Positions 1 to 10,789 of a stretch of 64,000 nt of DNA are shown one piece after another. This DNA is from Castor canadensis (Eukaryota > Chordata > Mammalia > Rodentia > Castoridae). The notes below the pieces were generated by a model. The model did not search any database. It worked only from the letters and a program-made list of their open reading frames with translations, and was not told the origin of the DNA. The DNA lies in assembly GCF_047511655.1 (NCBI RefSeq), contig NC_133397.1, positions 122,973,308 to 123,037,307 on the forward strand, read 5' to 3'. Position 1 is the stretch's first letter. Each line of letters begins with the position of its first letter. The position numbers and the translations under genes are program-made.

Positions 1-900
1 CCTTCCGTCATCCCCTTCCTCATGTGTTCTTAATCTCTCTGCTTGCCACCCTTGCTCCCCTGTGACCTTCCAAAATGTTGATTTCACCACCACCTAAAAA
101 AAATCTCCCCCGAACCTCACCTCCTTCTCAAGGTGGTGACACACAGCTCCCTTCCCTTTGGCGGAAGTGCTCGGTTTCTGCTCCTATGCCCTGGTCTCCT
201 GTTCCATGCCCACCTCTGCTGCCTTTGGTTCTTTCCACAGCACAGCTGTGACCAAGGTCAGCAGCAACCTTCAACTGTGAACCCATGACACCTAAATCCT
301 TCTCTCTCCAACTCTGTTGTAGCCCATTTCCCCTCACCACCCCACCCCCAGCCCCAGGCTTCTCTTTGTCCCCTCCATCCGCTCCTTTCCTCACTCCCTC
401 TCTGCACCCTCACTCACCCACTGTCATGGGTGCCTTAATTTGCTACTCCTGCTGCTCTATTCTTGGATTCATCTGACTCTCTTCTCTCCCTAATTAGTCT
501 CCACCTGTTCCAGACCTTCCACTCTTGCTGGAATTCTCCCACAATTCTTTCCTACCGCTGTCCTTCCACCCAGAGCTAGCCTGTCCCCTCCTACCCTGTT
601 CTTTGTCACTGCTTCAGTTGATTCTTCCTTCCATGGTTCCAACAATTCACCACCAATAGGGTGCTTGTTGTAATTTTCTGATCTGCTGCCTGGGAGTTAG
701 GATGACTTCTACCTAATCCTAATAAGAGTTTTTATGTGAAAAATGATTTTTCCTTTAACTGTCAGTATAATGGTTTATATTTGGTGTATTTTAAAAAGGT
801 GAGTCATCTATTTATTTCTGTGATAAGCCCTATTTGGTTATGGTAAGTTATCCTTTTTAATAGACAGTAGGATTCTATTTACTAGTATTTTAGCAAAGAG
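1..900. other. Intergenic, pyrimidine-rich; no gene seen
   Basis: CT-rich unique-looking sequence to about 650, then AT-rich sequence. Short open frames here are low-complexity (Pro/Ser/His) and have no family resemblance. It could be a decayed ancient repeat; I cannot assign it. Confidence 0.5.
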
Positions 901-904
901 TTTT

Positions 905-1233
905 GTGTTGGACACCAGAGCTCAAGCGTGTAATCCTAGATATGTGGGAGGCTGACTTTGGGAGGATTGCATTTGAGTCCAGCCCAGGCAAAAGGTTCAT
1001 GAGATTCCCATCTCAATGGAAAAAACTGGGTCTGGGTGTGGTGGCATACACCTGTCATCCCGGCTATGGTGAGAAGCCTAAAATAGGAGGATTGCAGTGC
1101 AGACTGGCCTGGACAAAGAGCAAGACCTCCAAAATAACCAGAACAAAAAGGACTGGGGGAGTGGCTCAAGTACTAGAGCACCTGCCTAAGAAATGTGAAG
1201 CTCTGAGTTCAAATCCCAATACCACCAAAAAAA
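905..1233 (+). repeat. Composite SINE, B1-B1-ID trimer
   Basis: Two successive B1-like (7SL-derived) modules (each with a GTAATCC/GTCATCC ...GGAGGCTGA/GGAGGATTGCAG ...GCCTGG-type core) are followed by an ID module (GTGGCTCAAGTACTAGAGCA ...GAGTTCAAATCCC) and an A-rich tail. The order is the same in several other copies in this window. Confidence 0.8.
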
Positions 1234-1465
1234 CCCACCATTTTTCCATCACAAGTGAAACCTAGTTAACTTAATTTTTATGCTGTCTTGTCTTTTCTTG
1301 GTATTAGAGTTATGATAAAATCATAAGATTAGAGGTTTTTTTCTTTTTCTGTAGGTTCTGTGGAACTTATATATAAATTATTAGGCTCTTTTAGAGATCT
1401 TCAACTATCATTTTAATTTCTCTTAAGGTTATTGGTAGATTTGGGTTTCAACTTTCTTTTAGGAC

Positions 1466-1778
1466 TTTTTTTTTTTTGCAGTACTGAGGTTTGAACTCAG
1501 AGCCTTGCACTTGCTAAGCAAGTGCTCTACAACCTGAGCCACACATCCAGCTCTTTTTTGCTTTGGTTATTTTCAGATAGAGCCTCATACTTTTTGTCAG
1601 GACGGGACTCACACCAAGAGCCTTCTGAGTAGATGGGATTTGCACGTGTGTGCACTATAACCAGCTTGTTCTTTAAGATAGGGTCTTGCTAACTTTTTGC
1701 CCTTGCTAGCCTCCAACCATGATCCTCATATTTCCCCCTTCCAAGTAACTGGGATTACAGTCACAACACCCGGCCTCT
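1466..1778 (-). repeat. Composite SINE, B1-B1-ID trimer (minus)
   Basis: It begins with a T-run, then a reverse ID module (TTTGAACTCAGAGCCTTGCA), then two reverse B1-like modules ending in GTAACTGGGATTACAG. It has the same architecture as the copy at 905-1233, inverted. Confidence 0.8.
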
Positions 1779-1899
1779 AAGGAAATTTTTATCATTATTG
1801 TATTGTATGTATTTGAACTGCAAACTTCTTATGTGTTGTAAAAGGAAGTAAGGTATAAGTAAACTGCATATCCACCTATTCATCTATCTATTTACCCAA

Positions 1900-2090
1900 G
1901 ATTATAAATGCATATGCTCACACAAACATTTATTGCACTCCTATTATATGCTGGGAATTTAAAGAATAAAGATAAATAAGATTCATTCCTGACCTTCAGT
2001 GAGCTCAGTCTACAGGGGTAGGCAAATAAATAAGCAAAATCATCACAATGTGCTAAATACTATAACGAAGATGTAAGTAAATGCTGACTC
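1900..2090 (+). repeat. Ancient interspersed repeat relic (unclassified)
   Basis: It resembles the widespread mammalian segment 'ACAAATATTTATTGAGCACC...' followed by an AAATAAATAA-type stretch. It is diverged, and the family (MIR/L2-type or other) is uncertain. Confidence 0.35.
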
Positions 2091-2112
2091 TAAGCCACAT
2101 AAGAAATATCTC

Positions 2113-2197
2113 AGGCTGGAGGTGTGGCTCAAGTGGTCACGTGCCTGCCTAGCAAGCATGAGTTCCTGAGTTCAAATCTCAGTACAAGAAAGAAAGG
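2113..2197 (+). repeat. ID-type SINE
   Basis: A GGCTGGAGGTGTGGCTCAAG head, GCCTGCCTAGCAAGCATGAG core and GAGTTCAAATCTC B-box lead to an A-rich tail and a short G-run. It is a tRNA-Ala-derived ID of the 'CTCAAGTGGT' lineage. Confidence 0.85.
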
Positions 2198-2199
2198 GG

Positions 2200-2980
2200 G
2201 GGGGATAAGAAAAGAAAAAACTCTCACTGTGCCTGAAAGTCAGGAATTCCTGTCTGTAAAGATGACTGGTAATTGAGCTGAATTCTGAAGGTTGAGCCCT
2301 GGGAACTCACTAACATCACACTAGCCCTGAGGTTAAAGCCTACTCCAAACACAATACCTAAAGAGGCATTAAAGAGCACAGCGTCATTACCTTCTGAGGC
2401 CTTCTGCCAAGGAACCTCTACTTTCTTTAATGAGATAAAACTCAAATTCCCCAAGGACAGCAAAAGAAAAAGACCCAAGGTTGGGTTTCCCAGCCTTGAA
2501 TTTTTCCAGGAGATTCTCCTCCATCTTGGGACTCATTCTCTAATGACCAATTGCAACTACTCAGTAGCCTTAGAGGATGACAGGGTGCCTGTCCCTCCCA
2601 ACAATGTGCTTAAGAATAAACATTTAGTCATAGTCTTTGTTCCTGACTGAAATAGGCTGGAATGACTAAATACAACTTTACCAAATGCTGGAGAAAGAAA
2701 GACAAATAACAGCGACATGAAATCAGGTAAATACCTGAAATGCTCACTGCCTAACTCCTGCCTCCACATACCTCCCCGAAAACTCTACCCAAGTGAACGA
2801 GAGACTCGGGAATAGGTAGATATTTCCTTGACAACCAGTCAAAGGCTGGCCCTTACATCAAATCATCTCTACTTGGGTGTTCTGTGGACACACAAACCCA
2901 CAATGTCTAAAACAGAGCCCTTCCTTCTCCTATGTTCCAAATCTCATTGACTGGGCTCACCTCGCCACAATGCTGGTCCC
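2200..2980. other. Intergenic, nothing recognised
   Basis: Single-copy-looking sequence with short open frames only and no splice-consistent or family-like coding sequence. Confidence 0.4.
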
Positions 2981-2984
2981 ATAT

Positions 2985-3363
2985 CCAGAATCCCTGCTGA
3001 CATTCTGATTCCTTCTTTTCTCCCTTACTCCTGTGCCCACCAATCACCAAGTGTCATCATTCTACTGTGTCATTAAATGTGTCATTTACCCCTTTTAACT
3101 CGGCAGCACACAACCATCCTCTCGTCTACAAATTATCCCAGGCTCCTAACTCTATTCGCAATCTTGTCTCCCTTCAGCCATAATTACCTCTCTAAAACCC
3201 AAAAGACATGACTTAACACATTAAATATTTTTATCTTTCTCCCCTTTGTCCACTGGAATCCACATTCACTGAAAATAGGGACTTTGCTTTGTTCACTAAC
3301 ATTATTGGCAATTTCCAGAATAGTGTTGGCGCAGAAAGGACACCTCATCAATATTTGTGGAAA
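2985..3363 (+). repeat. L2-like LINE 3' fragment
   Basis: The 3' portion (3238-3363) follows the L2 end pattern: ...CCACTGGAATCCACATTC..., a GGGACTTTGCTTTGTTC-type segment, CAATTTCCAGAATAGTGTTGG and a final ATCAATATTTGTGGAA. The upstream part is weaker. It is highly diverged. Confidence 0.5.
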
Positions 3364-4023
3364 AATGACTTAATCCTGCTTAAGACCCTTCAGTGAGCCC
3401 ATGTTTCCCTCAGGAAGACAGAAGCATCATGGTTGCTAGGGTTCTTAAGGATACCCCCACCATGTTTTAAAACCAAGCATTGTTTTAAATATTTTTCATC
3501 TGTTGTTTCATTTGGTCCTCATCACTGGCCTACATGGTAGCCAGTCACCACCCCTAAATTTGCAGGCCAGGGCAGAAGTCCAGATAGAAACTCGTAAGTC
3601 AAACAATAGAACTATTAAATAAAAGGTGTCCTGTCCTTCTAACTTGAAAAATATACTTTCACAGTAATTGGGAAGCCAGACACAAATTTAGAATTCTCAG
3701 ACTCAAAGGATTTTCCATGCAACTAGAATGTGACAACTTGGAGGCCTTGTCTCTGGCCCAGCGTCCACCCCGATCTCTCCCCCGGCTCACTCTGCCGTCA
3801 CATGTCAGAGAGGCCACATGGTTAATGTACACTCCAGCTTGCCCACCTAAGTGCATCCACGCCCTGTCCCCTGTCCCACAGCCACCCATTGCAATGTGTC
3901 ACACTGAAGGTGACACCTGGAAGGCACCATCAGAAGGAAAAAGCCAAGGAATAAGACACTGGTATGGCCACTGGGTGGAGATTTTGGGGTCCTGGTACTA
4001 GACATGTCTAGAAAGGGAATGAC

Positions 4024-4099
4024 CTAGAGGAGTGGCTCAAGTGGTATTTTCCTAGCAAGCACAGGGAACTGAGTTCAAAGCCCAGTACTGCCAAAAAAA
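4024..4099 (+). repeat. ID-type SINE, short
   Basis: GAGTGGCTCAAGTGGTATTT, CCTAGCAAGCACAGGG and GAGTTCAAAGCCCAGTACTG are followed by an A-run. It carries a small internal deletion in the A-box to anticodon region. Confidence 0.75.
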
Positions 4100-4144
4100 G
4101 AGGGGAGGGTTATGAACTCTAGTTGACCTTGTCCCCAAAATCCA

Positions 4145-4280
4145 TTTAATTAGAAAATAGTCACAAAGCAATTAGATATCTTGCCCAAGGTCACGCAGCT
4201 AAGAGGTGACAGAAGTGAGATCCAAATGTATTATTCAGCTCCAGTCTCTCCTACTGCACTGCCCTGCCTCCTTTGGTAAA
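4145..4280 (+). repeat. MIR fragment
   Basis: The MIR core signature TTGCCCAAGGTCACGCAGCT is present, followed by a gagatccaaatg-type segment. It is an ancient tRNA-derived SINE. Confidence 0.75.
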
Positions 4281-4489
4281 ATTTAATTTACCATGGCATG
4301 GTTACCATAGATTAAATCACTGTACCAAAGAAACCTAAAACCACAGTGGATCAGGAAAATAATTATTTCCTCCCACAGGGTTAATGAGCCATCCGAGTGG
4401 AAGGTGTGTCTACCCCACCAGATAACCTAGAAACCCGCTGTTTCTCTCTCACTGCTCCAGCTTCCCCAGGGCTGTGGGATTCGGTGTGG

Positions 4490-4632
4490 ACCCTGATCGA
4501 GCTGAATCACATCACTTAGAAACTTGTTAGTTCCATGACTCAGACCCAGTGAATGAGGGTTTGTGGGCATGGGACCAGTGGCCTGCATTTTCACAAGCCC
4601 TGTGAGGGACTGATGCACACAAAGATTCTCCT
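4490..4632 (+). repeat. MER5-like hAT-Charlie relic
   Basis: AGAAACTTGTTAG ... CAGACCCAGTGAATGAG ... GCATTTTCACAAGCCCTGTG ... ACTGATGCACA follows the MER5A order in diverged form. It is a non-autonomous DNA transposon remnant. Confidence 0.5.
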
Positions 4633-4639
4633 CCTCTAC

Positions 4640-6190
4640 TGGGCTGAAGTTGTTACACCACAACACGTCCACGTCCCAGCCCCAGAGATGGAGAGAGAAG
4701 ACAGGAAGCAGTTGGCCTCCTTTTTTTTAAGGATGTGACCTAAAAAAATTCATATTTCACTTCTGCACACAACCCAATGGCAAAAATCTTTGGTCACATG
4801 ACTGCCCCTTGCTGCAAAAGCAGCTAGGGAATAGAATCACAGACCCTTCCAAAACTCAGGAAGGAGGGTAAAGGACAGACTCAATGCTGAAGTGACAGGT
4901 ACCATTTGTAGGTTTATGGCCCAGAGGTCAAGGCTATTTTGCTGTTTGAACTTTATAAACACACTGTCTATAGCCTGGCCAACTTTTCAACAGCTCAAGA
5001 GCTTACTATTTGAAAATAAAAATCACTGCCTCCAAAATACAAAAGGACAACTTTAAAGTTAATACGCTCTTGGTTGTATTCCAACTCATTATTGTTTATA
5101 AATTACACTAGTGTGGAATTGGTGGGCGTGCTCATGGGTTTGCTATAATGCTTGGTAGAGTCTCAGGTCTACAGAAGTTTACATCAGCTCTGCATCCATC
5201 CCTGCCCCATGCTCTCCTCACCCCACCCCACCGTCCTTGGCCTCTGCTCCAGCCATACATGCAACTTGCAGTTTCTGGGTGTGCCTATCCCTCCCCTCTC
5301 CCATTTGGGCTTCTCAATGTTTGTTGAGTGCATTCCAGGCCCTTGGCTACCTCTCTGTCTGTCCACAATCTGCCCCCACTTTTGCCATGCTAAGTCCTCT
5401 TCATCTTCCAGTTCTGGGCAGTGCACCCCCAAAGAGCCTGAGTTTATCGTTGCTTCCTGGATTTGGGATTCCCTCTCCAGATGGCCAGCCAGTTGTTAAT
5501 GAGAGTGCCCAAAATATATAAACACGTGCTGACTGGGCAACTTTACACAGGTGGGATCAGGATTCCAATCCCAGTTGTCTTCCTAGAGAGAGAAACTGGT
5601 ACTGGAGTGATGCAGCAGAGACATGCTTTGATTTTTCTAAAATACTTTAAGGCTTCATGTAACCACATCCTCATGGTTCATGCAGAATTTTTGCTGAAAC
5701 CAACACTCTTTGGAGACTCCCGTGCCAACTCCTGACAGGAGCTAATGTGGGTTTTCCCGGTACTCAATATCATGACCTGTCAAAACATGATATAGCAACT
5801 GTCTCGTTTATTTGGGAAAGCAAAGGGAAAAATTGCTCATTTCCTGTTGCCTTCCCTCTCTGCTGTTGGCCAAGGCACAGAGTGAGCTTGCTAAGCACAA
5901 CATGAAGACCGGCCAAAGACTCGTTCCAAATCCCAGCTGTATTTCCTCAACCCTGGTCTCTCAGATAGCAAGCCACTGAGAGGGGCTTGTTTAGACTGTA
6001 GATTTTTCTAGGCAATGAACTCTTCGTGGTGTTTGTTTAGTCAGATTTGGGAGGAACTCAACTGCCTGGGAGCATTCACCATCACAAGAAAGCCCAGTGG
6101 TAGAACTTCCAGAAGTCACGAATTTGTGGAATCACCAAGCTGGAAATGACCTGTTGGTGACCATCTGAAATCTTTCACCTGGGACACATA
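4640..6190. other. Intergenic, no gene or clear repeat
   Basis: AT-balanced single-copy-looking sequence. Open frames up to about 115 codons overlap on both strands and look random (His/Pro/Ser/Cys-rich, with no motif). Confidence 0.4.
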
Positions 6191-6202
6191 AAACCTTGCG
6201 AT

Positions 6203-6510
6203 GGTGGTTCTCTACTTTTCTCCTGCCCTGTCAGACTTCACAGGTTTGGTATTTTTACCTTTGCAACAGCAACTCAGTACATTAGTGGTGGTGGGGGACT
6301 GAGCCACAGCGCAGTGCAGCTCATTTTGCCTCCTCCCCCAGAATATTTGGCAATTTCTGGGAACCTTTCTTTGGTTTTCAAACATTGGATGAGATGATGT
6401 CAGAAATGCCAGTGAACAGCTCAACATGTACAGGACGGGTCCCCCACAATAAAGGATTATCCAGCCCAAAGTGTCACTCACCAGTGCCAAGATTAAGAAA
6501 CCTTGCCACA
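6203..6510 (+). repeat. MER20 DNA transposon relic
   Basis: It begins GGTGGTTCTCTACTT, carries the internal GAATATTTGGCAATTTCTGG and GGACGGGTCCCCCACAATAA segments, then CCAGCCCAAAGTGTCA, and ends AAGATTAAGAAACC. This is the full MER20 order with degenerate terminal inverted repeats. Confidence 0.75.
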
Positions 6511-6511
6511 T

Positions 6512-6735
6512 GGGTTAAGAGGTCAGGGTCAAATCCAAGGTCTGTTTGTGGGTTGTCATGTGACCTTGAGCAAGTTACTTGACCTTGGCCAACCTCAGTT
6601 TTGTTACTCGGAAAGTGGAGTTGTCACCTACCTCTGAGGACTCTTGTAATAATTACGTTTGTGCCATCAGCTTGACAAAGGGGCCACACACTTTAGCCCC
6701 TGGTGATTCCCAACACCGAGCAGAGTGTGAAGGAC
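6512..6735 (+). repeat. MIR element
   Basis: It reads GTGACCTTGAGCAAGTTACT, TGACCTTGGCCAACCTCAGTT and a following CTACCTCTGAGGACTC. This is the standard MIR 5' to middle order. Confidence 0.75.
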
Positions 6736-6812
6736 AAAGGGACCTGCAGACTCCAATAAGCCCAGTCTCCCCACCCCACAGTCATTGCCCTTGGACGTTC
6801 TCATGAGCATTT

Positions 6813-7113
6813 TACTTTGATTTATTTATCTCAGTGGTACTGGGGTTTGACTTTAGGGCGTCACACTTGCTAGGCAGAAGCTCTACCACTTGAGCCACAC
6901 TCCCATCTCTTTTAACTCATTTTTCTGAGAGTCTTGTGGGCCAGCATCTAGCCATGATCGTCCTACCTCTGCTTCTGCTTTGCAGGGACAACAGGAATTA
7001 CCATCATGCCTGGCTTATTGAGATGGGGGTCTCACTAACTTTTTGCCTACTATGGCCTCGAACCATGACCCTCTCAATCTTTGTCTCCCCAGTGTCTGGA
7101 ATTATAGGCTCAG
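6813..7113 (-). repeat. Composite SINE, B1-B1-ID trimer (minus)
   Basis: A reverse ID module (TACTGGGGTTTGACTTTAGG...CACTTGAGCCACACTCCCA) is followed by two reverse B1-like modules ending TCTGGAATTATAGG. Same order as the copies at 1466 and 29700. Confidence 0.8.
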
Positions 7114-7239
7114 ATAAGCATTTTAAGGGAATGACGACCCTTCCTAAATTTGTGTGCAAAAACTGTGTATTTGTGCATTTTTCAGAAGAAAAGATTAAAT
7201 AATCGTATTGGCTTCTTGGGGGAGTTTGTATCTCAGCAA

Positions 7240-7612
7240 GGTTAAGAACCACTGATGTTACCTCTAAATGTTTATATCCATCCAAAATTCATACACTGAA
7301 ACCCTAGCCCACAAAGCGATGGTGTTAGGAGATGGGTCTGGGGGAGATGACCTAAGCATGAGGACAGAGCCCTTGTGAGTGGATTAGTGCCTGTGAAAGT
7401 GACCAAGAGAGCTAGTCTGCCATTTTGCTGTGTGAGGACACAGGAAGAAGCCATTATTTGTGGACCAAGAAGCAGCCCTCACCAGACACTGAACCTCCCA
7501 GGGCTTTAATCTGAGACTTCTCAGCCTCCAGAGCCGTGAGGACTAAATTTCTGTCACCTACAAACACCCTAGTTTATGGTATTTTGCCTGAGATCACTAA
7601 AACATCACGTAG
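7240..7612 (+). mobile_element. MLT1-type (ERVL-MaLR) solo LTR relic
   Basis: It carries the typical LTR string: CAAAATTCATACACTGAAACC, a GATGGTGTTAGGAGATGGG segment, GTGGATTAGTGCC, TGTGTGAGGACACAGGAAGA, TCACCAGACACTGAACC, AGCCTCCAGAGCCGTGAGGA and TATGGTATTTTG near the end. There is no internal coding sequence. Confidence 0.75.
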
Positions 7613-7619
7613 TATCATT

Positions 7620-7705
7620 TTATTGGAAAGAAGATGGCAGCCCAGAGACAGTGTGTGATTTACCTAAAGTCACACAGTGTCCCACAGTCTGAGACAGGTG
7701 GTTGT
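7620..7705 (+). repeat. MIR fragment
   Basis: TTTACCTAAAGTCACACAGT within a GAGACAG...context matches the MIR central core in short, diverged form. Confidence 0.45.
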
Positions 7706-8167
7706 TCTATGAGTTTAGAACTCTCTGCATTGGTCTTTTTCTGAGTGACCTGAACTGTGACCTTCAAGTCACCTCTACCAGAACTACTTGGATCTGGCTC
7801 GGCTCTGTGGCCAAGGCCTGGAATTTGCTTTTTGCCCCCTTCCTGTTACACAGGAAGCAGATACTCCTTCTCACAGCCACTTGAGAGTCACGGAAGGGAG
7901 GACGTGTGGACTCTTCTGTCAGTGTCTGAGTGTTGATTTGTAAAGTAGCCAAGGCATTTCTTTTCTGAGCTGCATCTTCAGCTTTTCCAGGAAAGCCAAT
8001 TTGAGCTAAAATTGCTCTGCTTGGTCTCTGTCCAGAAGACAGTAAGGGATTTAATATAGTTTATTTTTTTAATCTGCCTTGTTCATAAAGATAGGAACCA
8101 GGTAGAAGGGGTAGGTGTTTTCAGTCATTAAGGAATCATTTCAGGTAATTTATGTGAAATCAAATTA

Positions 8168-8853
8168 GTTTGAAAGACCTGTGCAGTGTGTGAGTGTGTG
8201 TGACTGTGGATATATCTGTGTGTATGTATGACTGCGGGTGTTTGTATGTGTGTGTGACTTTGTGACACTGTGAATCTGTGTGTATGACTGTGAGTGTGCA
8301 TATGTGTGTGTGTATCTGTGTGTATGAAACTGGGTGTCTGTATGTCTGTGTGTGACTGTGGATGAGTGTGTGTGTGTGTGTGTATAATCATGGATGTGTG
8401 TGTATGACTATGGTTATCTGTACGTCTGTGTGTGTGTGAGAGACTTTGTGTGTGTGACTGTGGTTCTGTGTGTATGGCTGTGTCTGTATGTGTGTGTGTG
8501 TAATATCTGTGTGTATGAGACTGTGTATATGTGTGTCTGTGTATGGCTGTGTTGGTATGACTGTGTGTGTGACTGTATATGTGTGTGTGTATCTGTGTGT
8601 ATGACTGGGTCTGTGTATGTTTGTGTGTGTATGTCTATGTGACTGTGTGTGACTGGATCTATGTGTATGACTGTGAGTGTATGTCTGTGTGTGTGTGTAT
8701 GCCTGTGTGAGACTGTATGTGAGTGTGGCTGTGGGTATGTGTGTGCATGTGTGTGTATGACTGGATGTGTATGACTCTATGTGTGCATGAGTCTGTGTGT
8801 GCATGTGTGTCAGACTCTGCATGACTCTGTGTGTGTGTGACTGTATGACTGTG

Positions 8854-8891
<38 letters not shown>

Positions 8892-8893
8892 CT
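8168..8893. repeat. Long imperfect TG-rich tandem repeat (TGTGTGACTGTG/TATG units)
   Basis: About 725 bp of irregular units made of TGTG, TATG, GACTG and TCTG, ending in an uninterrupted (TG)n at about 8855-8891. It gives long spurious open frames on both strands (Cys/Val on plus, His/Thr on minus). Such alternating purine-pyrimidine tracts can form Z-DNA and are often length-variable. Confidence 0.9.
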
Positions 8894-8894
8894 C

Positions 8895-9925
8895 TTATGT
8901 AACACTGTGAGGAAATGACACACTTGGCCATAATTATCATGAGAATTCTAGTTAAGCATGATTGACAGGATCACAGATATCACAGGGATTATCTAAGGAA
9001 TTGTGTGATTCCAAAGTCTAAATGACATTGACTAGAAAACACCGAACAACCATTTTTACCTCAACACAATCACGGTGGTTAAAAAACTTCATTACTTCTG
9101 AGTCTTGTCAGAAATAATGGTGCCTGCTGTCTGCTCTCGGTTTCCAGAAGTCACTTCTCCTCAGTGTAGCCTTCATTTTATAATCTCAAAAACCTTGTCT
9201 GGGTGCAGGCACAGCCTTCTGAGCCACAAAAACAACTGTTGAAGGCTGTGTCACCAAGTTTAGGAGTTGGGGACATCACCCCATTTCTGAAGCTCACTAT
9301 ACTCCTTTTAGATGTCCCTCAAACCAAAGCCTTCTGTGCTGGCTGCCTGTTGGGGTGTGCAATGAGGACTCTCCATGCCAAGCTCCCTGTAGGTGCTGCC
9401 TACTCTCTCCCTCCCAGTACCACCCCCAGGGCAGGGGAGGTCAGTGTCCACGGACCCATCTTGAGTGAGAGCTGTCCGAAGCTTCTGCATCACGCTGTGG
9501 ATCTGCACTGAGGAACCTGTCTTGCAGTTTGCTACAGGTGTACAAAACACTAGTCTGCCCAGCAAACACCTCTGTCCATATACTTTTGTGGAACTAAAAC
9601 CCCTATTATCTTTTACTCAGCTTCTCTATTCTTTTTGTGAGCCCAGCCCCACCACCCTGCTGCGGCCACACTTTATGGGTCCAGAGGTGAGCACAGGTCA
9701 TTTCTCAGGGGTGTTGACTTGGGGCTGAGGGTCAGGCTAGTGTTTCTCTGGGTGTCTGAAACTTATATTGCAAATATAACCACTGTCAATAGCCAGGTTT
9801 TCTACTACAGGAGAAGACAAAGCGTTCTTGCGGGGATGGAGCGCCTGGATTTAACCATACCTGAGGTTCAGACACTTACTCTTAGGCCTCAATTTGACAT
9901 CACTTACACCATTTTAAACTCTGCT
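8895..9925. other. Intergenic, nothing recognised
   Basis: Mixed sequence with small random open frames and no clear repeat family. Confidence 0.35.
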
Positions 9926-9929
9926 TGAC

Positions 9930-10215
9930 ACTAAAGTTGTTTGGCTCCAGTAGAAACATTCTGTTTCCTAGCACCTGTACACAAGATCCAGTTCATTGAC
10001 TACCCACAGCAACAGACAACAGACATGACACAATGAAAAAACTCCCCCCACCTTTGCCAGGTCCTACCTCTTCTATAAATCCCCTAGTCTGTAAGCAGCA
10101 GTGGGCCCGAGCATCTGCTGGAGATGCCCTCCACAGGTTTCTTCTCCTGAGTAAACCTCTGCTGACACTGAGCCATCTCCTCATCTATCTCTGTGCTTTT
10201 CAGTTACCATTTACC
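9930..10215 (+). repeat. Possible retroviral-type solo LTR relic (low confidence)
   Basis: It has a TATA-like TCTATAAATCCCC, then about 90 bp later GAGTAAACCTCTGCTGACAC, an arrangement (TATA, then poly(A)-like AGTAAA before a GT-rich end) common in ERV1 LTR 3' halves. There are no confirmed ends or target-site duplication. Confidence 0.3.
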
Positions 10216-10467
10216 ATTTCTTGGGTTCCACAGCACTGTTGTTGCCTAAAGTTGGGTTTCTCTCAAAATCATAAAACCCCAATATTGAAAAATAAAAATC
10301 CTCACAGCTTCACCTCTGTTGCAACCATTACTTTGGCTTAAAATTTCCCACTGTTCTTTTTAATATTTTTAACGTACAAATTTAAAATTGTATTAACATA
10401 TATTTTTTACTTATTAAATAACAGGAAGGTAGCACAGATATTGTGAGCAAAATTTCTGAACTAGTCT

Positions 10468-10561
10468 ACCCTTTTTTATTTTCAATTTGCAGCATTGGAG
10501 ATGAGACCAAGGCCTTGTGCAAGCTGGGCAAGTTCTGTACCACTGAGACACATCCCCAGCT
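10468..10561 (-). repeat. ID SINE (minus, diverged)
   Basis: It reads TTTTTTATTTTCAATTTGCA, then the GAGACCAAGGCCTTGTGCAA, GTACCACTGAGACACATCCC and CAGCT reverse ID order, with old divergence. Confidence 0.65.
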
Positions 10562-10691
10562 GTGGTTCATCCCTTCAAGATTTGCTGAGTTTCCCCTACA
10601 CTAGTGTGGCCTGAAAGCAATTGGAACAATGGATACATTGGCTTGTAGCAAGTTTATTATGGCCAGTAGAGTAGTTCAGAAGGGGAAGTTG

Positions 10692-10771
10692 AGGGCTGGG
10701 GCATGGCTCAAGTGGTAGAGTGCCTGCCAAGCAAGCTTGAAGCCGAGTTCAAGGCCCACTCCCATCAAAAG
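10692..10771 (+). repeat. ID-type SINE
   Basis: GGCTGGGGCATGGCTCAAGT, GGTAGAGTGCCTGCCAAGCA and GAGTTCAAGGCCCAC. The ID of the CTCAAGTGGT lineage. Confidence 0.8.
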
Positions 10772-10789
10772 TGACGATAATGATGACAG

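Noticed and set aside
903..1265. 120-codon plus-strand frame
   Set aside because: It lies within a B1-B1-ID SINE; an incidental open frame in repeat sequence.
8128..8940. Long open frames of up to 144 codons in the TG-rich repeat
   Set aside because: They are products of dinucleotide repeat in all frames (His/Thr or Cys/Val strings), with no start context, splice sites or family motif.
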